DNA of 64,000 nt from Effrenium voratum (Eukaryota; Sar; Dinophyceae; Suessiales; Symbiodiniaceae): assembly GCA_963377175.1 (NCBI GenBank), contig CAUJNA010001491.1, positions 94,501-158,500 of the forward strand, read 5' to 3'. Below, piece by piece: positions 1 to 18,623 of the stretch (its first letter is position 1; each line of letters starts with the position of its first letter). A program made the translations under genes and the position numbers. A model generated the notes under the pieces. It was given only the letters and a program-made list of their open reading frames with translations, did no database searches and was not told the origin of the DNA.

Positions 1-600
1 GCATGCCCCCTAGCGCCCGCCGGCAATCTCCGAAAACTGCGCCCAAAACGTCAGCAGCGCCTCAAACAGCGCCCCAAACAGTACCCCAAAACAGCTGCAT
101 CAGCTCCCCAAACTGCATGCGGCCATCAATCTTGCAAGAATGCGCCTGCACCATCACCAGCACCTCAAACAGCACCCCAAACCATGAGCGCCTTAAACAG
201 CACAGGCACCAGCGCCTTTATCAGCACCGCAAACTGCATGCCCCCTAGCACCCGGCCGTCAGTTTCGCAAAGCGGCACCTCCACCAGCACCCGAAACTGC
301 ATGCCCCCTAGCACCCGGCCGTCAATCTCGCAAAACAGCACCTCCACCAGCACCCCAAACTACATGACCCCTAGCGCTTGGCCGTCAATCTCGCAAAGCG
401 GCACCTCCACCAGCACTGCAAACTGCACGCCCCCTAGCACCCGGCCGTCAATCTCGCAAAACAGCACCTCCACCAGCACCCCAAACTGCATGCCCCCCAG
501 CACCCGGCCGTCAATCTCCCAAAACAGCACCTCCACCAGCACACCAAACTGCATGCCGCCCAGCACCCGGCCCGCAATCTCGCAAATCACTTTCCCTAGC
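1..600. repeat. 63-bp minisatellite
   Basis: From about 240 to 590 the sequence repeats every 63 bp with few changes (units near 240, 303, 366, 429, 492, 555). Shorter, more degenerate relatives (CAAACAGCRCC-type) fill 1-240. Because 63 is a multiple of three, one peptide of 21 residues repeats on each strand: Ser/Thr/Pro-rich on +, hydrophobic (GVLVEVLF-type) on -. It could be an exonic repeat of a protein starting outside the window, but no splice signals tie it to a gene. Confidence 0.85.
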
Positions 601-754
601 TTTCAGCTATCTGGGGCAAAACGAAGCTGCTCCGCGAATTCACTCGACGTACTGTGGATGGAAGAAAGAAATCCATTTCGCGCGAAACGAAAGCGTGGTG
701 AAAACCATTGCTTGTTGGCATTTGGGGCTTTCTCTGAAGTGGTGGATGGATATC

Positions 755-1037
755 GCCATGCACGGCAGTCCCTTACAACCATTCCCCTTTCCACCAGCCT
801 GGGATCGAGCCGTCCCGACGTCCACAAGACTGGGAGGTCCAATGTTGCCGATGTGGAAACTTTGGTGCGTTTTGCCAGGGGATGTCAGGACTGAACAACT
901 TTTTGCGAACTCATGAAACGGTTTTCCGTATTAAGCCACTACAGTAACAGGTATTCACTTTTAGCAGGGGAGCAGATTTCGCAACCGAGGAAATTCAAAG
1001 GAGTCCTGGTCCGGTGCCTTTTTGCTTGTTTTTTTAA
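755..1037 (+). CDS. candidate exon pair split by an A element
   Basis: An open segment (755-859) ends in GAAA, followed by an A-family element (860-989) and a second GAAA (990-993). Removing the element plus one GAAA keeps the frame open to TAA at 1035-1037. The peptide is not recognised. The frame and element flanks support an exon interrupted by an intron-like insertion. The upstream limit is unknown. Confidence 0.35.
860..989 (+). mobile_element. A-family element, TSD GAAA
   Basis: Begins CTTTGGTGCGTTTTGCC, contains GGACTGAACAACTTTTTGC and ends AGCAGATTTCGCAACCGAG, as in the copies at 21001, 24673, 31873 and 56171. GAAA occurs at 856-859 and again at 990-993. Confidence 0.75.
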
Positions 1038-1660
1038 AGACACGCTCTACTAAATAGCTGGTGTTCGGGATGTTCCTGTGCAACCGCATGCTCGAAGGAG
1101 CCTTCTTGATGTTTCCAACCAGGTTCACTCAAACCTGGCCTTGCTGTGCAACCCACACCTGGAATTAGCTGCTCAACGGTTTCCACCCCCATTCCCTCCT
1201 CCTTTTGCGGCTTTTGAGTCACCAAAGCCAAGTTGTGCTAGCTGGTCCTCACTTGCATGAGAAAGTGAACAGCCCGGAGGCGCTGTTGCTTCATTTATAT
1301 TTGAATTCTGGACAAAAAGTGGGGTATGGGCCATACGGTATGGGTGAAAATGAAACCACCAGGGGACTGCAGGTTTGAGTCGATGTTTCCACTTGCCGGG
1401 CATTTGGGGTATCATAGGCATGTTTGACCCACAGCCAAGTCAACAATGCATCCCCCCTTGATTTCCCCCTCACTTCCTGAGTGCACGTTCACCACTTTTT
1501 GGGTTTGGACCACTTTCGTTTCACCCAATTTGGTTACTGGTTTAACCCCCATCCGCGCGAAAAGCTTGCGGTTCCGGTGTCCGGTGTGAAGTCCTCGAAT
1601 TTTTCCGGGGGCGCTCCTGGGGGCTTCGGGGGCGCCCCTGGGGCGCTTCGGGCATCGAAG
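1038..1660. other. no gene seen; degenerate repeats
   Basis: Holds a diverged copy of the W hairpin family (about 1310-1445, ending TTTGACCCACAGCC) and a fragment of a repeat with CACTTTTTGGGTTTGGACC near 1490-1515. The kinase N-lobe (glycine loop, VAIK lysine) should lie here or upstream but was not recognised. Confidence 0.5.
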
Positions 1661-9038
<7,378 letters not shown>

Positions 9039-9482
9039 GTGAGCCCATTGAAAACCGAGCAAGAAGCTTTTGGGCTGTCTCAACAGAAACGCCTTTTCGG
9101 AGTTGGTACTGGTACTCGCATTTGAGGTCGGGAAAAGATGCCCCAAGCATACCCAATTTGTCTCAAAATTGGGGAGCCCTTTTTTTTGGTTGCCCTTTCA
9201 AAACACCAACACGAGGCAATCAACAAAAACGACAAAGCCAAATGCATCCTAGGGAATGGTAGTTTGCGTTTTCCCGCAGGAAAACAAGCACATCGACGAG
9301 TTACATTGACATTTGCTTGGATGCTTGCTTCTAACCAGTTTCTGGACTTAACGTGTTTTTTTTTTTTTTTTGGGGGGGGAAGATCATAAAGATCCACAAT
9401 GTTCAACGTGGGGAAGGCCTGTATCGGAGAAAGGGTGTGTGTGTGTGTTCACCGCCCTTCAGCATAAAAGACGGCCTAGTCA

Positions 9483-9860
9483 CTAGCGGGGCACCAAGGC
9501 AGACCGATGTGGTCTTTTGTGAGTGTCTTAGCCCCTCGGACCTTCTGGAAACAAATGGCGTTTCCGTAACACCTACACAAGGTGTTTCTGCACCTTTTGC
9601 TCAAGGGGAACCTCGAGCAACCCAATTTCTTCCATTTGCTGATTTTTTTCTTCGTTTTTTTCTCTTGTTGGTTTTAAAGGGAATCTATCGCTATTGGACA
9701 TATCTTTATTTTTTCCAGGGGGCTTAAGCAAAAGGAAGTTCAGGTTTATTCTCCGTCTCGAGCCAAGGCAGAACCGCTGCCAATCATCGAGCAACTGGGG
9801 AGATGGGTGAAGGACAGCGGATTGCCGACTGGGCCCAGCGATTGGTGCCGGGTTGACTAA
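9483..9860 (+). CDS. candidate exon pair split by a K element
   Basis: Left part (to 9628) and right part (from 9739) flank a K copy. The right part reads QVYSPSRAKAEPLPIIEQLG then RWVKDSGLPTGPSDWCRVD to TAA. On the left two frames are open: one ends GEPRATQF, the other starts at TTAG 9532 and has clustered Cys. The choice depends on the exact splice. Family unknown. It may be the 3' end of the kinase gene or the next gene. Confidence 0.45.
9629..9738 (+). mobile_element. K-family element
   Basis: CTTCCATTTGCTG at the left, TTGGTTTTAAAGGGAATC inside and GGGGGCTTAAGCAAAAGGAAG at the right. The flanks TTT and TT are too uniform to define a duplication. Confidence 0.85.
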
Positions 9861-11360
9861 GTTTGTCAGAATCTGAACCTACCCAGATTTGGGCCAAGCG
9901 GTTGGTTTTGGATGTTCTCCATTTTGCTGGTAAGGGTCGCGACTGACCTACCTTTCTAAAAGGAAACCCAAAGTTTTCGTGCTTTTCATGTTCGATGAAC
10001 GGGCAGATTGATCAACTACCCTCCTTCCCACTATTCACTTACCCAAAGCCGGCCTTTTAAGGGGGGTATGTCTCTCACAGCGTTTTTGCCAATTTACATA
10101 GCTCCGCGGGGGCTGTCATGCTTGGGTGGGGGGCTTGCGACCTGATTCGTGAAGCTGTTTCTACAAACTGGGGTCGCAGGTCCCCCGTGTTTGAGCCACA
10201 GCCATGTGTTGCATAGGTCGATTCTTTTTGGCCTTGCCAAATTTTCGAACCCAGCCGTGTCGTTCTTTGGAATCGGGCACAACCCGCCAGCCTTTTTCAG
10301 CCCCTTGTGCATGTCCCGTTCCAGCGACTGTTCATGATGAATTCCACCTCAGGGTTCGCACTGAAGCAGTTTGGCTAAGCTCTTGTTTTTAGCTCGCATG
10401 CGTCTGGCATCTGCTGACGTTGCATGGTCCTAGCATGTTTGGCGCGTTGCCAATGTATGTTTTGAATGCCCATGACTTATGGCAATTCCATCACATAATA
10501 GGTGTGCGTGTGTGCCTTGCGCCTACTACTTGCATGTGTCTATCCATGGCTGGTGTTCATCTAGACGCTCTATCGCTTCCTAACACGTTTGATTCGTTTT
10601 TTTTTCGTGTGTCCCAGCTGCTACGCTTCAGAGTGAGTCCGAACGTCCTGGAATGTGCGTGGGTACCTTGGAAAACGGTGTGTGTGTGTGTGTGATCCTG
10701 GGTGTACCCTCAGTGGGGTCTAGCTTTGTGCTTGTGGCTGGTTTTGCTGGATGACAGACTTTTGCATTTTGGAAAGTTGTGGAACATCTCGGGATTTCCA
10801 GCAAGAGTCCGCATATACAGACCCTCAGATGTTTTCTTTGGACAACTCGAGGTGTTTGCCTTTGCTTGCAAAGCCTTGTTCTTTTTTCCCAAAAGTCAAA
10901 CAGACCACACAACAGACCGCACGTCCCTGGATCCTGAAGATAATGGGTGTGGTTGTTCCCGTTTTTGTTTGGCAGACTCTCGTTGTTGTCGCAAGACTCG
11001 AGCTTTAGCAACACAAGAACGCCAACACGCAGACCCCATGTACGCCTGGGTTCAGACGTTCTGGTGTTGAAATCCGGGAACCTCTGAAAGCCCACTGAAC
11101 ACAGCGTCGTGAAGCAGAATGGCGTGGCGGGGTTGGATTCAATTGTGCAGGCCACCAATCGAAGCCACCAATGGCTTCCATTTGCTTGATGATATTCGTT
11201 CATTTTCCAATTCTGGTTTCAAAAGGTATCTGGGGGGGGTGAAAAAGCGAAGGGACGACGAGGGGAAGCCTGGAGGGCTGGGATGAGCTCTTTTTTTGTC
11301 CAGGACAACCACATGTCCCGGGACCTTTTTAACAGGACGGCGCGGTGAGGCGTGCGCTAG
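9861..11360. other. no confident gene
   Basis: GT-rich + strand tracts, a (GT)n near 10678-10694 and a truncated K start (CTTCCATTTGCTTGATG, 11178). A short + frame near 10983-11067 with ALATQERQHADPMYAWV may be an exon but has no supporting junction. Confidence 0.4.
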
Positions 11361-11516
11361 GCCGCGCTCGGCGCATTCACGCCCGTTGCGCCGTTGCGAC
11401 GTTGTGCGAGCGATAGCGCCAAGATGGGCTCGAAGAGGGTGACTTGTATCGAAGATGTTGGGAGTGGGAATGGGGCCCTCTTGAAAAGGCCTCCTGTCCG
11501 TTTCGTTGGAAGGGCG
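11361..11516 (+). CDS. candidate exon, unknown protein
   Basis: After GCGCTAG the frame stays open for 52 codons, including KMGSKRVTCIEDVGSGNG and LLKRPPVRFVGRA, to TAG at 11517. No family recognised. An overlapping frame (next entry) competes. Confidence 0.35.
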
Positions 11517-11908
11517 TAGACTTTGGCAGAGAGTCACCGCGGAGTCCATTCCTCGGCACAGGCCGCGGCATTTTTCGTACCTCGCGGGTCTTTTGAGCCA
11601 CGGAACGTGGCTGGACACTGCTGGACTGCGGGTAGAGCAAGCGTCATCAGCTTGGCTCAGAAACCAGGTGAACCTCGTTAGGGGAATTGTGGGGAATTTC
11701 TCTTGGTCAAACAAGGGCTGCGTGGAACCCACGGTTTTTTTTTCGTTCCTCGACTGCGTTCGGGTGCAGGCGGAAATTCCGACGACCTACGAGTGGTTTC
11801 ACCTTGCGAAAGCACGTGAAGCGCCATGTGACGTCCATTTCGCAGACCATTTTCTAGCGAGGCTTCCTTTTTTGGCCGGCCAAAAAAGGCTTTGCACGCG
11901 CCAGCAAG
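11490..11908 (+). CDS. candidate long exon, unknown protein
   Basis: Open for about 140 codons, with SYLAGLLSHGTWLDTAGL and AEIPTTYEWFHLAKAREAP. Internal CAG|GTGAAC (11666) and TGCAG|GCGG (11769) could instead split it into two exons. No family recognised. Confidence 0.4.
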
Positions 11909-14279
11909 TTGTGATCAGCAGTCTTACTCTCGGTTGTTCAAAGCCGAAGGTTTGACCTTTCGGCTTTCCTTGGTCCATTTTAGAGGTCCCGAAAGCTGAA
12001 CCTGGCATTAGGTCCGAACTGGGCAAGTGAGAACTTCCCTTGGGTCGATTCGACATTGAGTGAACCCTTGGCTTGAGCTCCTTGTGGATTTTTTGGTTCT
12101 GATCTCGGCAAAGGAAGGCCTCCTTTGCCCAACACGAATCGACCCTACCTTTTGGTATCTTTTGGTCTTCTCATCTTAGCACGCTTAAAAAAAACTAAAA
12201 AAAACTGCCGCCCTGGCCCCCAAAAAAGTGACCACCTCGATATTTGCTGGGCCCCTTGGGCCAAGAAGCGCCCCAAGAGCCGAGGTTTCCTCGGTTCGAG
12301 GGCCAGGAGGTGGCCAGGCGGGAGCTTGGGCGAGACTAGGTCCAGCCAGTCGTGCCCGATCTCTCGCCCCTTTTTTGGGGCCATTTGTTGCTCGAAAACC
12401 CCGGCGCGGTCCTTCCTCGTAGAGGCCACGCCAAAAACAAGAAAAAACATCTCCGAAGCTTGAATTGTTGGTTTCGTCCACTGTGGGAAACAAGTTATAT
12501 GTCCAGTAGTGATAGGTTCCCTTTGAAACCAACGGGGGAAAATAAAACATTAGAGGTTAGAAGCCTTATAGCTTTCAGCTATCTGGGGAAATATTAAGCA
12601 AATGGAAGGACACTGGCAGCAATGGCGCCTCCGGGCCGGGCTACAGCTGGCTGGTTTCTATGGCATCAAACAGCTCGAGGGGAGACAGATACAAGAGGCG
12701 TCCCTGCTTTCTGCAACTGAACCCCTGATTGAAGCAGGCCTCGCTTTCTACTGCCCCCCCGCCCCCCCCCCAAAAAAAAGAGAGAGAAGAAAACACTTCA
12801 TCTCCGCGATTTGCTATCCAAAGAGCGCTTCTCAGATTCTCTCTGAGCTCTCGCCATTCTCCATTGCCATCAAGGTCTGACTGAGGAAGCAGCGGCCATA
12901 AATCTACAGAAATCTGCACCCAGCGGTGTATTTTCGAGAAATCAACGCCAACAACACCAAGCCAAACCAGCCCTTCCACTGAGACCACGCAGCCATTTGC
13001 CCTTTGGGGCACCAGCCTTGGGTCAGACCGGGCACCAGCTCAACGCTACAAGGGGCGATCCGGTTCTTTGTGGCTGGCTCAGTGGGTGATATTCGCACCG
13101 GGCTTACTAACCACTAAATACCCACAAATGACATGGTTAATTTGTCTCATTTCACGTGATCTCACCAGGCTTACTCTCCTAGGCCCTCTCTACTTCAGAG
13201 GTTAGAATAAGTTGGTACCAACTTCTCTTTTAGCAGGGGGTTTCCCTACCAACAGTTTGAGTGATCCGATTTCTAGCTGAAGATCGAAGCCCTAGCCACA
13301 TCGACACAAAGCACCAGGTGCGAGCGGGTGGCACGAGCCCCAGGGCAGGCGAAAGCCAGTGAATAGGGGAAGTCCGAAAAGAAGTCTCACGTCCTCATTT
13401 GCTGGACTTTCACAACTTGTTTGGGTCCGGGCACCAGGTTAGTGACATTGCAGCAGTTTGGGGACTTGTTTCTTGGCCCATCCAACGAGTGGGAAATTGT
13501 TTTTTCCTTACGGGCATCCTCCGTCGCCCATTTCTGAGTTCGCGAAAGCTCGGGGTTGCCTTTTGTGAGTGCCGCTGGCGCACGAGGGCCAATGCTCTCG
13601 GCAATCCGTTTGGGCAGTTTTGGGGAGGTTACTCTTGCTGGTGCTCAGCAGGGAATGTGAGCCGTCCCCCCTCCCCCCCTTCCCCCCCGGGTGCGAAGCT
13701 TGGGCCGCCTCTCACCCAGCAAACGTTTTCTTGAATTATTGTGTCCACTGTGAAAAGGCGCCATGGTCTCACCTCAGCCGGCCCTTGTTTAGTTCTCCGT
13801 CTGCAGTGTGGGTCGGCTTCCGTACATATGTTCCTATAGTTTCCTCAAATTGTCACCCCGACCCAGGCAAACTCATGAGCCAAAACGGGTGATATTGTGG
13901 GTGGACGAAATCCTGCACCAAATTGAAGCCATAGCAAACCATTGTTTGTTGGTATTTACACGGGAAGCAACTCATGGACGAAATCCAATTGGCACCACCT
14001 AACAATCCGTGGTTGCTGAGGATTCCCCAACGTAAATCCCGTAACAGAAGGTGGGTTTTGCTCGTGGTTTCCTTTCGTAGTGCGAGAGGCGGATGTCGTA
14101 ACCATCCACAGTATCGCCCTTTTTGGCTCATGAGTTTGCTGGTATTTACCATAGCCAACCATAGCAAACCACTTTGAAACCATGGCAAACCATATGGTTT
14201 GTTGGTATTTACAGGGGATTCATCACCCTCCAGGTTTTTTTTAGGTGGTGCGAGAAGCGGATTTCGCAACCACCGTGCG
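11909..14279. other. element-rich, exon status unclear
   Basis: Inverted K relative near 12465-12608 (GTCCAGTAGTGATAGGTTCC). An R-like start is at 12124, an S copy at about 13085-13190 and an inverted L fragment at 13200-13255. Nested Q copies lie at 13880-14275. Frames at 12609-12720 (+) and 12790-13012 (-) are open, but strand cannot be decided. Confidence 0.5.
13880..14275. mobile_element. nested Q-family hairpins
   Basis: GTGGACGAAATCC, then CATGGACGAAATCCAATTGG and finally GCGGATTTCGCAACCAC, with CAAACCATTGTTTGTTGG and AAACCATATGGTTTGTTGG inside. At least two Q elements are inserted in each other. Confidence 0.7.
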
Positions 14280-14446
14280 TTCTTTCACTCAAGTCAGCAA
14301 TCCAGTCGCCAAGGCGCCCTGGCCGGGGCCGGGCGGTGGCCTGAGAGGGGTTGAGAACGAATTGCGCCAGAGGGCGCCAGATCGCATGAAGCGGACATGG
14401 CCGGGTTCTCCCAGTTTCTCACTTGAGTTTCCCGTTAAAGGGGCTT
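14280..14446 (+). CDS. candidate exon, unknown protein
   Basis: Starts at the end of the Q element and reads SNPVAKAPWPGPGGGL then VENELRQRAPDRMKRTWP, ending at TGA 14447. Basic, Pro/Gly-rich; family unknown. The start at the element edge suggests an element-derived acceptor. Confidence 0.4.
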
Positions 14447-14529
14447 GATCGTCCCTTGGATTTGGACCATAGTGGCGTTCAAAAAGTGTGGTTGGGTTTG
14501 TTGGCCCATTCACTTAGGAAGTGAGAATG

Positions 14530-14645
14530 TTGCTTCCCCAGAATCAGCTCCCCTTTTTGCTTTTTTGCTTTTTTGGTGTTTCCTTTGTTTTCCACTAATC
14601 ACGCATTGTTTTTTTGGCTGGGGTCCTAATTCCAGCCAAGGTTGG
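14530..14645 (+). mobile_element. N-family element
   Basis: CCCCAGAATCAGCTCCCCTT, CTTTTTTGCTTTTTTGGTG and CTGGGGTCCTAATTCCAGCC match copies at 8455, 48830 and 52005. Confidence 0.75.
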
Positions 14646-14945
14646 TGCTGGCAGCTCCCTTGCTCCTGAAATCGTGGTATGTATCGGTCTGCTTTCGCAG
14701 TCTCCCTGTCAAAGGGGGATCTGTCACGCTCAAGAATCTGTTTTTGTCCCGCCTGATGGCTTTAAAGGGAGTCTATCACTGGATTTTTTCAAGGGGATTT
14801 AGACAAATGGAGTTTGCAGGGGGGTCTTGTTAGGAACCAAGTATAGTAGGGGGATCGTTGGAGTCCACTTCTGGGTTCCAAGTCCGGGGACGAGGAAATC
14901 GAACGCCTGCTTCGCCCGTTTTAGTCCTTACCCCCCAAAAGGTTC

Positions 14946-15063
14946 GCCCACAAAACTAGGTCCCCCAGCAATTGGTGCCCTTTCTCTGTCAACTTTTTTG
15001 GTTGGGAGGGTTCCCTACTAAAATAGACTACAGAAAAAAGGATACCCTAGAAAAGGCTAGTTA
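14946..15063 (+). mobile_element. L-family element
   Basis: CTAGGTCCCCCAGCAATTGG, GTTGGGAGGGTTCCCTAC and ACTAAAATAGACTACAG; the right end is degenerate and no duplication was found. Confidence 0.75.
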
Positions 15064-15121
15064 TGTGGCCTTTGGCTTCTGGGTCTCTAAGAAGCAACGG
15101 AGCGTTGAGTTTGATTAGCCA

Positions 15122-15207
15122 CCAAGGCCATCCTGCAGCTCGGGTTGCGGCGCCGCGTGTTGCTCAGCCCGGGCTCGTGGGCCAAAGGCAGAGGTGAAAC
15201 TCGGTTG
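15122..15207 (+). CDS. candidate exon before a K element
   Basis: Reads KAILQLGLRRRVLLSPGSWA then KGRGETRL and stops exactly at the K start. Beyond the K copy the same phase continues as RPKNPRPERRSHFTLF (15314 on), so the K element would be a phase-preserving intron. Family unknown. Confidence 0.45.
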
Positions 15208-15313
15208 CCTCCATTTGCTGAAATGACTGTGTGTCATTTACCCCTGTTGGCAATAAAAAGGGATCTATCGCTGGATTTTGTCCCTTGTTTTTCTTTAGGG
15301 GACTTACGTAAAG
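15208..15313 (+). mobile_element. K-family element
   Basis: CCTCCATTTGCTG at the left, AAAAGGGATCTATCGCTGG inside and GGGGACTTACGTAAAG at the right. No clear target duplication. Confidence 0.75.
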
Positions 15314-15354
15314 CGACCAAAGAATCCGCGACCTGAGCGGCGCTCACATTTCAC

Positions 15355-15410
15355 TCTCTTTTTTTCTCTTTTTTTTTTTTTTTCTTTTCTTTTTTTTTTT
15401 TTAAACATCT
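15355..15410. repeat. poly-T/TC tract
   Basis: Pyrimidine run of T with scattered C. Confidence 0.95.
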
Positions 15411-15497
15411 TAAAACATACACAGATGCAAACGGACGGCTGTTTTTGTTTCCCTTTGACTTCCCATTTGGCGCTAAAGGAAGGGTAGCCTAGGACAG

Positions 15498-15734
15498 GTG
15501 CCCAGTTCTGAAAGGACGGAGGAGATCGCCTGGAGTCTGGATGTCCCGCGCGCATGGAACTGCCAAAGCCATAATGCGGATGTGTTTGTTTTCAGACCAA
15601 CAAAATGGCATTGGCTTTCCTTGGCGGCTTTTTTTCACGTGCAGGATTTTTTTGTTGTTGGCCCACTTGGGTTGCAATGTCACATGCAGGAGGTTCGCCT
15701 TCTGACACAAATGGCTCAACCGTTGAATCGCTGA
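15498..15734 (+). CDS. open frame, candidate exon
   Basis: A 78-codon frame with SSERTEEIAWSLDVPRAWNC and PTKWHWLSLAAFFHVQDFF. A second + frame and a - frame overlap and look equally protein-like, so both frame and strand are uncertain. Confidence 0.3.
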   Translation: MPSSERTEEIAWSLDVPRAWNCQSHNADVFVFRPTKWHWLSLAAFFHVQDFFVVGPLGLQCHMQEVRLLTQMAQPLNR

Positions 15735-15794
15735 CCTGCCCCGAAGTAGTCGGTGCGTTGTGCATATGCCCGTTTGATCTTTCTTGGTGGCTCC

Positions 15795-15905
15795 CAGCCA
15801 TCCGGTTCCTTGGCTTTTTAGCCTTTTAGTGTTTAGTGGTAGCTTTTCATTTTAACCCACTAAAAGTTAGTCACCTTTAGCGGGGATCTGAGGGCAGCTC
15901 TGGCA
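15795..15905 (+). mobile_element. G-family element
   Basis: GCTTTTTAGCCTTTTAGTG, TTAGTGGTAGC, CCACTAAAAGTTAG and GCGGGGATCTGAGGGCAG; relatives at 18235, 39955 and 56460. Confidence 0.7.
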
Positions 15906-16011
15906 GCCATGTTTACCATCTGCTGGCTGGTGGTTGGGTTGGGAGGGAGCTGGACTCGGACCTGGGGGGATCCAAATTTGCTTGTAGAATTGGAGTCCTG
16001 GCATTTTCTTT

Positions 16012-16130
16012 CTGGCTATTTGGCAACGGATTCTTGGGACTAAAAGGACTTTTGGGTTGAAACAGGTCGGATGTTCAACGAAATCGTAGCCACGAAAAGT
16101 GGAAAACACTTTTTGCGGGAGGGGGTCAGC
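16012..16130 (+). mobile_element. E-family element
   Basis: GGCAACGGATTCTTGGGAC and AACACTTTTTGCGGGAGGGG, then GTCAGCAGCC. Diverged copy. Confidence 0.55.
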
Positions 16131-16177
16131 AGCCGAGACAGCCCCTCGGCGAGATAATTACCTGTTCAGGTTGAATT

Positions 16178-16294
16178 TTGCATGATGTCTACTATGCAAG
16201 GAGCCAGGTGTATCAACTAGCTCGGATCTGTCAGGGAGCAGCGGGTATCCAAGTTCATGCCTGGGGCTCTGAACGCCCCATTCGTTTAGATCAG
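16178..16294 (+). CDS. candidate exon with GT donor
   Basis: Reads MHDVYYARSQVYQLARICQG, then GIQVHAWGSERPIRLDQ, and ends GATCAG|GTGGGG, a good 5' splice site. 39 codons; family unknown. The ATG at 16178 may be internal. Confidence 0.45.
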
Positions 16295-16630
16295 GTGGGG
16301 GGTCCCTCTTTTGAACGGCGGCCTCGGTTCTTCTTTTTTTTTTGGGGGGGGGGGCACGGGAGGCCTTCGTTTCTTACAGGGGGTTTAAACCATGGAGCTC
16401 CATGAGGCCAACCTCCCCTCTTGTCAGAGAAGTGGGTGCGATGGGTGCCTTGCCTCACAACCTCACATATCTAGCAACCTGGCAAGTAGATGCCTTTGCG
16501 CACAAGAGGATGCGAAATACATAGGGCCAGTATACTTGCACCTGATTCCAAACAAAGCACTTTGTTTTTCTTTCACTTTGTTTTTCTTCACTTTGTTTTC
16601 TTCTTATGGTAGTGCTTTCATCAGGCCCAA

Positions 16631-16852
16631 ATGTTTGAACAGTCACGCCGAGAGGTAGCACAACCACGCGCCATCGTTCCCGGTTTGGGCCCCGTTTGGG
16701 AGCTCAGGCAGCGGGTGCTTCCTGTTCCCTTCAGAGGCGGCGAAGATGGAGTGGTGGCATGGAGGGCTTCACCTGTTGAACTCCCCCTGGTGGATTTCTT
16801 TTTTCCGGAAAATCTTCCGGGTTTTGGGGGAATGAACCAATGGATCCCCTGA
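16631..16852 (+). CDS. open frame, candidate exon
   Basis: About 73 codons including REVAQPRAIVPGLGPVWELR and VAWRASPVELPLVDFFF, ending at TGA 16851. Family unknown. Confidence 0.35.
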   Translation: MFEQSRREVAQPRAIVPGLGPVWELRQRVLPVPFRGGEDGVVAWRASPVELPLVDFFFPENLPGFGGMNQWIP

Positions 16853-17560
16853 AAGCTAGAAAACGGTATGGATGAGCTTCTTGCGGATATCTCCCGTTCT
16901 TTCCCCTGTTGGTTCTTTTTTTTTCCGTACTCTTTTTGTACTCCTTTTTGAAATCCTACTGGGGTGGATCCACAAAAGCCACCTCCAAGCCGCTTCCTCG
17001 ACTTTTGGGCTGAGGAAGGGAGGAAGACTATCCCTGCTTGGGCCGGCGCTGTTCAGCTTGGTGCAGCCTTTCGATGCTTCGCCGCGCCTTTTGGGGCGGG
17101 GATGGGCCCTTTGGTGCGCAAGCCTTCCTGGCCAGAAACAGAGCCGGGCAGGAATTGTGCCGGCTCCCTTCAGTTTCACATTCTGGTTCAGCATGGCAGC
17201 ATGGCCTGAAATGATGGCCAGTTGAAATGATACGGCCCTGGCGTCCAAACAAGGCGTTCCGTTTTTCATGGCCGAGGGGGAATATGGCCATGGGTCAAAA
17301 TCCCGTGCCCCCCCAGTGCACATCCCAATCCCCACTAAAATAGGTTCTAAAATGGGTGGTGCGCCTACCCCAAAATGGGATCCCATGGGTTTTGACCCAC
17401 TGCCATATGTTTGGCGACTGAATCGCCTGTGGGGGCCCTTGGTGCAGGTGACCTGTGGCAGGGCCAAGTCGCCGAGAGGACGGCCGCGCTGGGAGCCTCG
17501 TAAAAAACCGAGGCGCCTGATGCGTCATTGCGAGCACAAGGGGACACGCTGACCAAGCCA
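16853..17560. other. strand-ambiguous open region and W hairpin
   Basis: Frames on both strands are open at 16870-17220 (minus reads WIHPSRISKRSTKRVRKKKE; plus reads DFWAEEGRKTIPAWAGA). A W hairpin occupies about 17278-17412. No decision possible. Confidence 0.4.
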
Positions 17561-17564
17561 CCCA

Positions 17565-17853
17565 TTCTTGGAGCGCCTCGTGAAAATCGACGCTGGCCAA
17601 AGTGCGTATCTTTGTGGAAGCAACAGTGAGGATGCTCTTGCGAGATATATTGCACGCCGTGGGATATTGTCCAAGAGGGCGCGAGGCGAAGCGAAAGGGA
17701 CCCCAGCGCCAGCTAGACGGGGGGCCCGACTGTTCTGTGGGTGTCACTCTTCAACAGATCCTTTTTGTTTCCCACAATAGCTTGCAGTATGGAAGGGCAA
17801 AGCGGAAGGTCTCAACAAGCGCGTTGCAATTCCACCACTGCGTATACACCGAA
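17565..17853 (+). CDS. candidate exon, two open frames
   Basis: One frame reads RLVKIDAGQSAYLCGSNSED; the other reads VEATVRMLLRDILHAVGY and ALQFHHCVYTE to TGA. Both look protein-like and overlap. CTTCAACAG|ATCC at 17750-17758 could be a splice junction. Confidence 0.35.
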
Positions 17854-17956
17854 TGACTACCAGCCTGTCTCTTGCGTGCATTGTTGATGAGTGACCTCTG
17901 GAATTCCATTTCTGGTGGCATTTTATCCCTCTTATTGACGCCCCCCCCCCTCTTAT

Positions 17957-18068
17957 CTTCCATTTGCTTAAGGATATGTTTCATTTTGCCCTGTTGGTTT
18001 TAAAGGGAACCTATCCCTAGTGGACATATTTTCACATTTTTTCCAGGGGGCGACCAAGCAAATGGAAG
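17957..18068 (+). mobile_element. K-family element
   Basis: Near-complete copy: CTTCCATTTGCTTAAGGATA to GACCAAGCAAATGGAAG. Flanks TTAT and GTAT differ by one base. Confidence 0.9.
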
Positions 18069-18225
18069 GTATGGTGCAGTAGGGGATGTAAATCCTTCCT
18101 CCGGGAGGAGCCTCGGGCACGTTCGGACCCTCTCGCCGGAGCGGGTGCAGTGCTGGAGCCAACAGGCCCAGCCAAGGCCGGGCTGGTCAGAGCTGAAGCG
18201 AATCGGCCAATGGTTTCCCTTTCGG
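18069..18225 (+). CDS. candidate exon after a K element
   Basis: Starts at the K edge and reads YGAVGDVNPSSGRSLGHVRT then SPERVQCWSQQAQPRPGW to TGA at 18226. The open frame beginning at the element boundary supports K providing the acceptor AG. Family unknown. Confidence 0.45.
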
Positions 18226-18234
18226 TGATTCCCA

Positions 18235-18335
18235 GCCGTTTTCTTGGGGCTTTTGGGCTTTTGGTAAGTTTAGCGGTAGTTTCCACTAAGCCCCCGTACA
18301 AGTGAAGCTTTTGGCAGGAAAGTGAGGGCAGCCTA
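18235..18335 (+). mobile_element. G-family element
   Basis: GGGCTTTTGGTAAGTTTAGC, GGTAGTTTCCACTAAG and GGAAAGTGAGGGCAGCC. Confidence 0.6.
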
Positions 18336-18623
18336 GTTTAATGAGCTAAATTGATGAGAAGGGCAAACCATGTATCCTTTGGTTCGCTTTGGCCACTGTT
18401 GGTCTTGTGAGTTTGGTTCGTGTTATGGGGCCGGCTTCTTTTTCGATATTCACTTCCGGTAAGAATGTGCAATGCGTGGGGCTCAGGGGTCGAGCCATAT
18501 GAATTTCAGTGGCCACTTTTGTTGACAAATTGTAAGCTTTGTTAACTTTTTGGTTCTGTCCAGTTTTAGCAGGGGCTGCCACAAAACACAGATCTGTGCT
18601 AGCGTGCCAAGTGTTATGCTAGC

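Noticed and set aside
12833..12878. Minus-strand DLDGNGEWRELRE resembling an EF-hand loop
   Set aside because: Opposite strand to the kinase, single loop, no second hand and weak flanks; likely chance.
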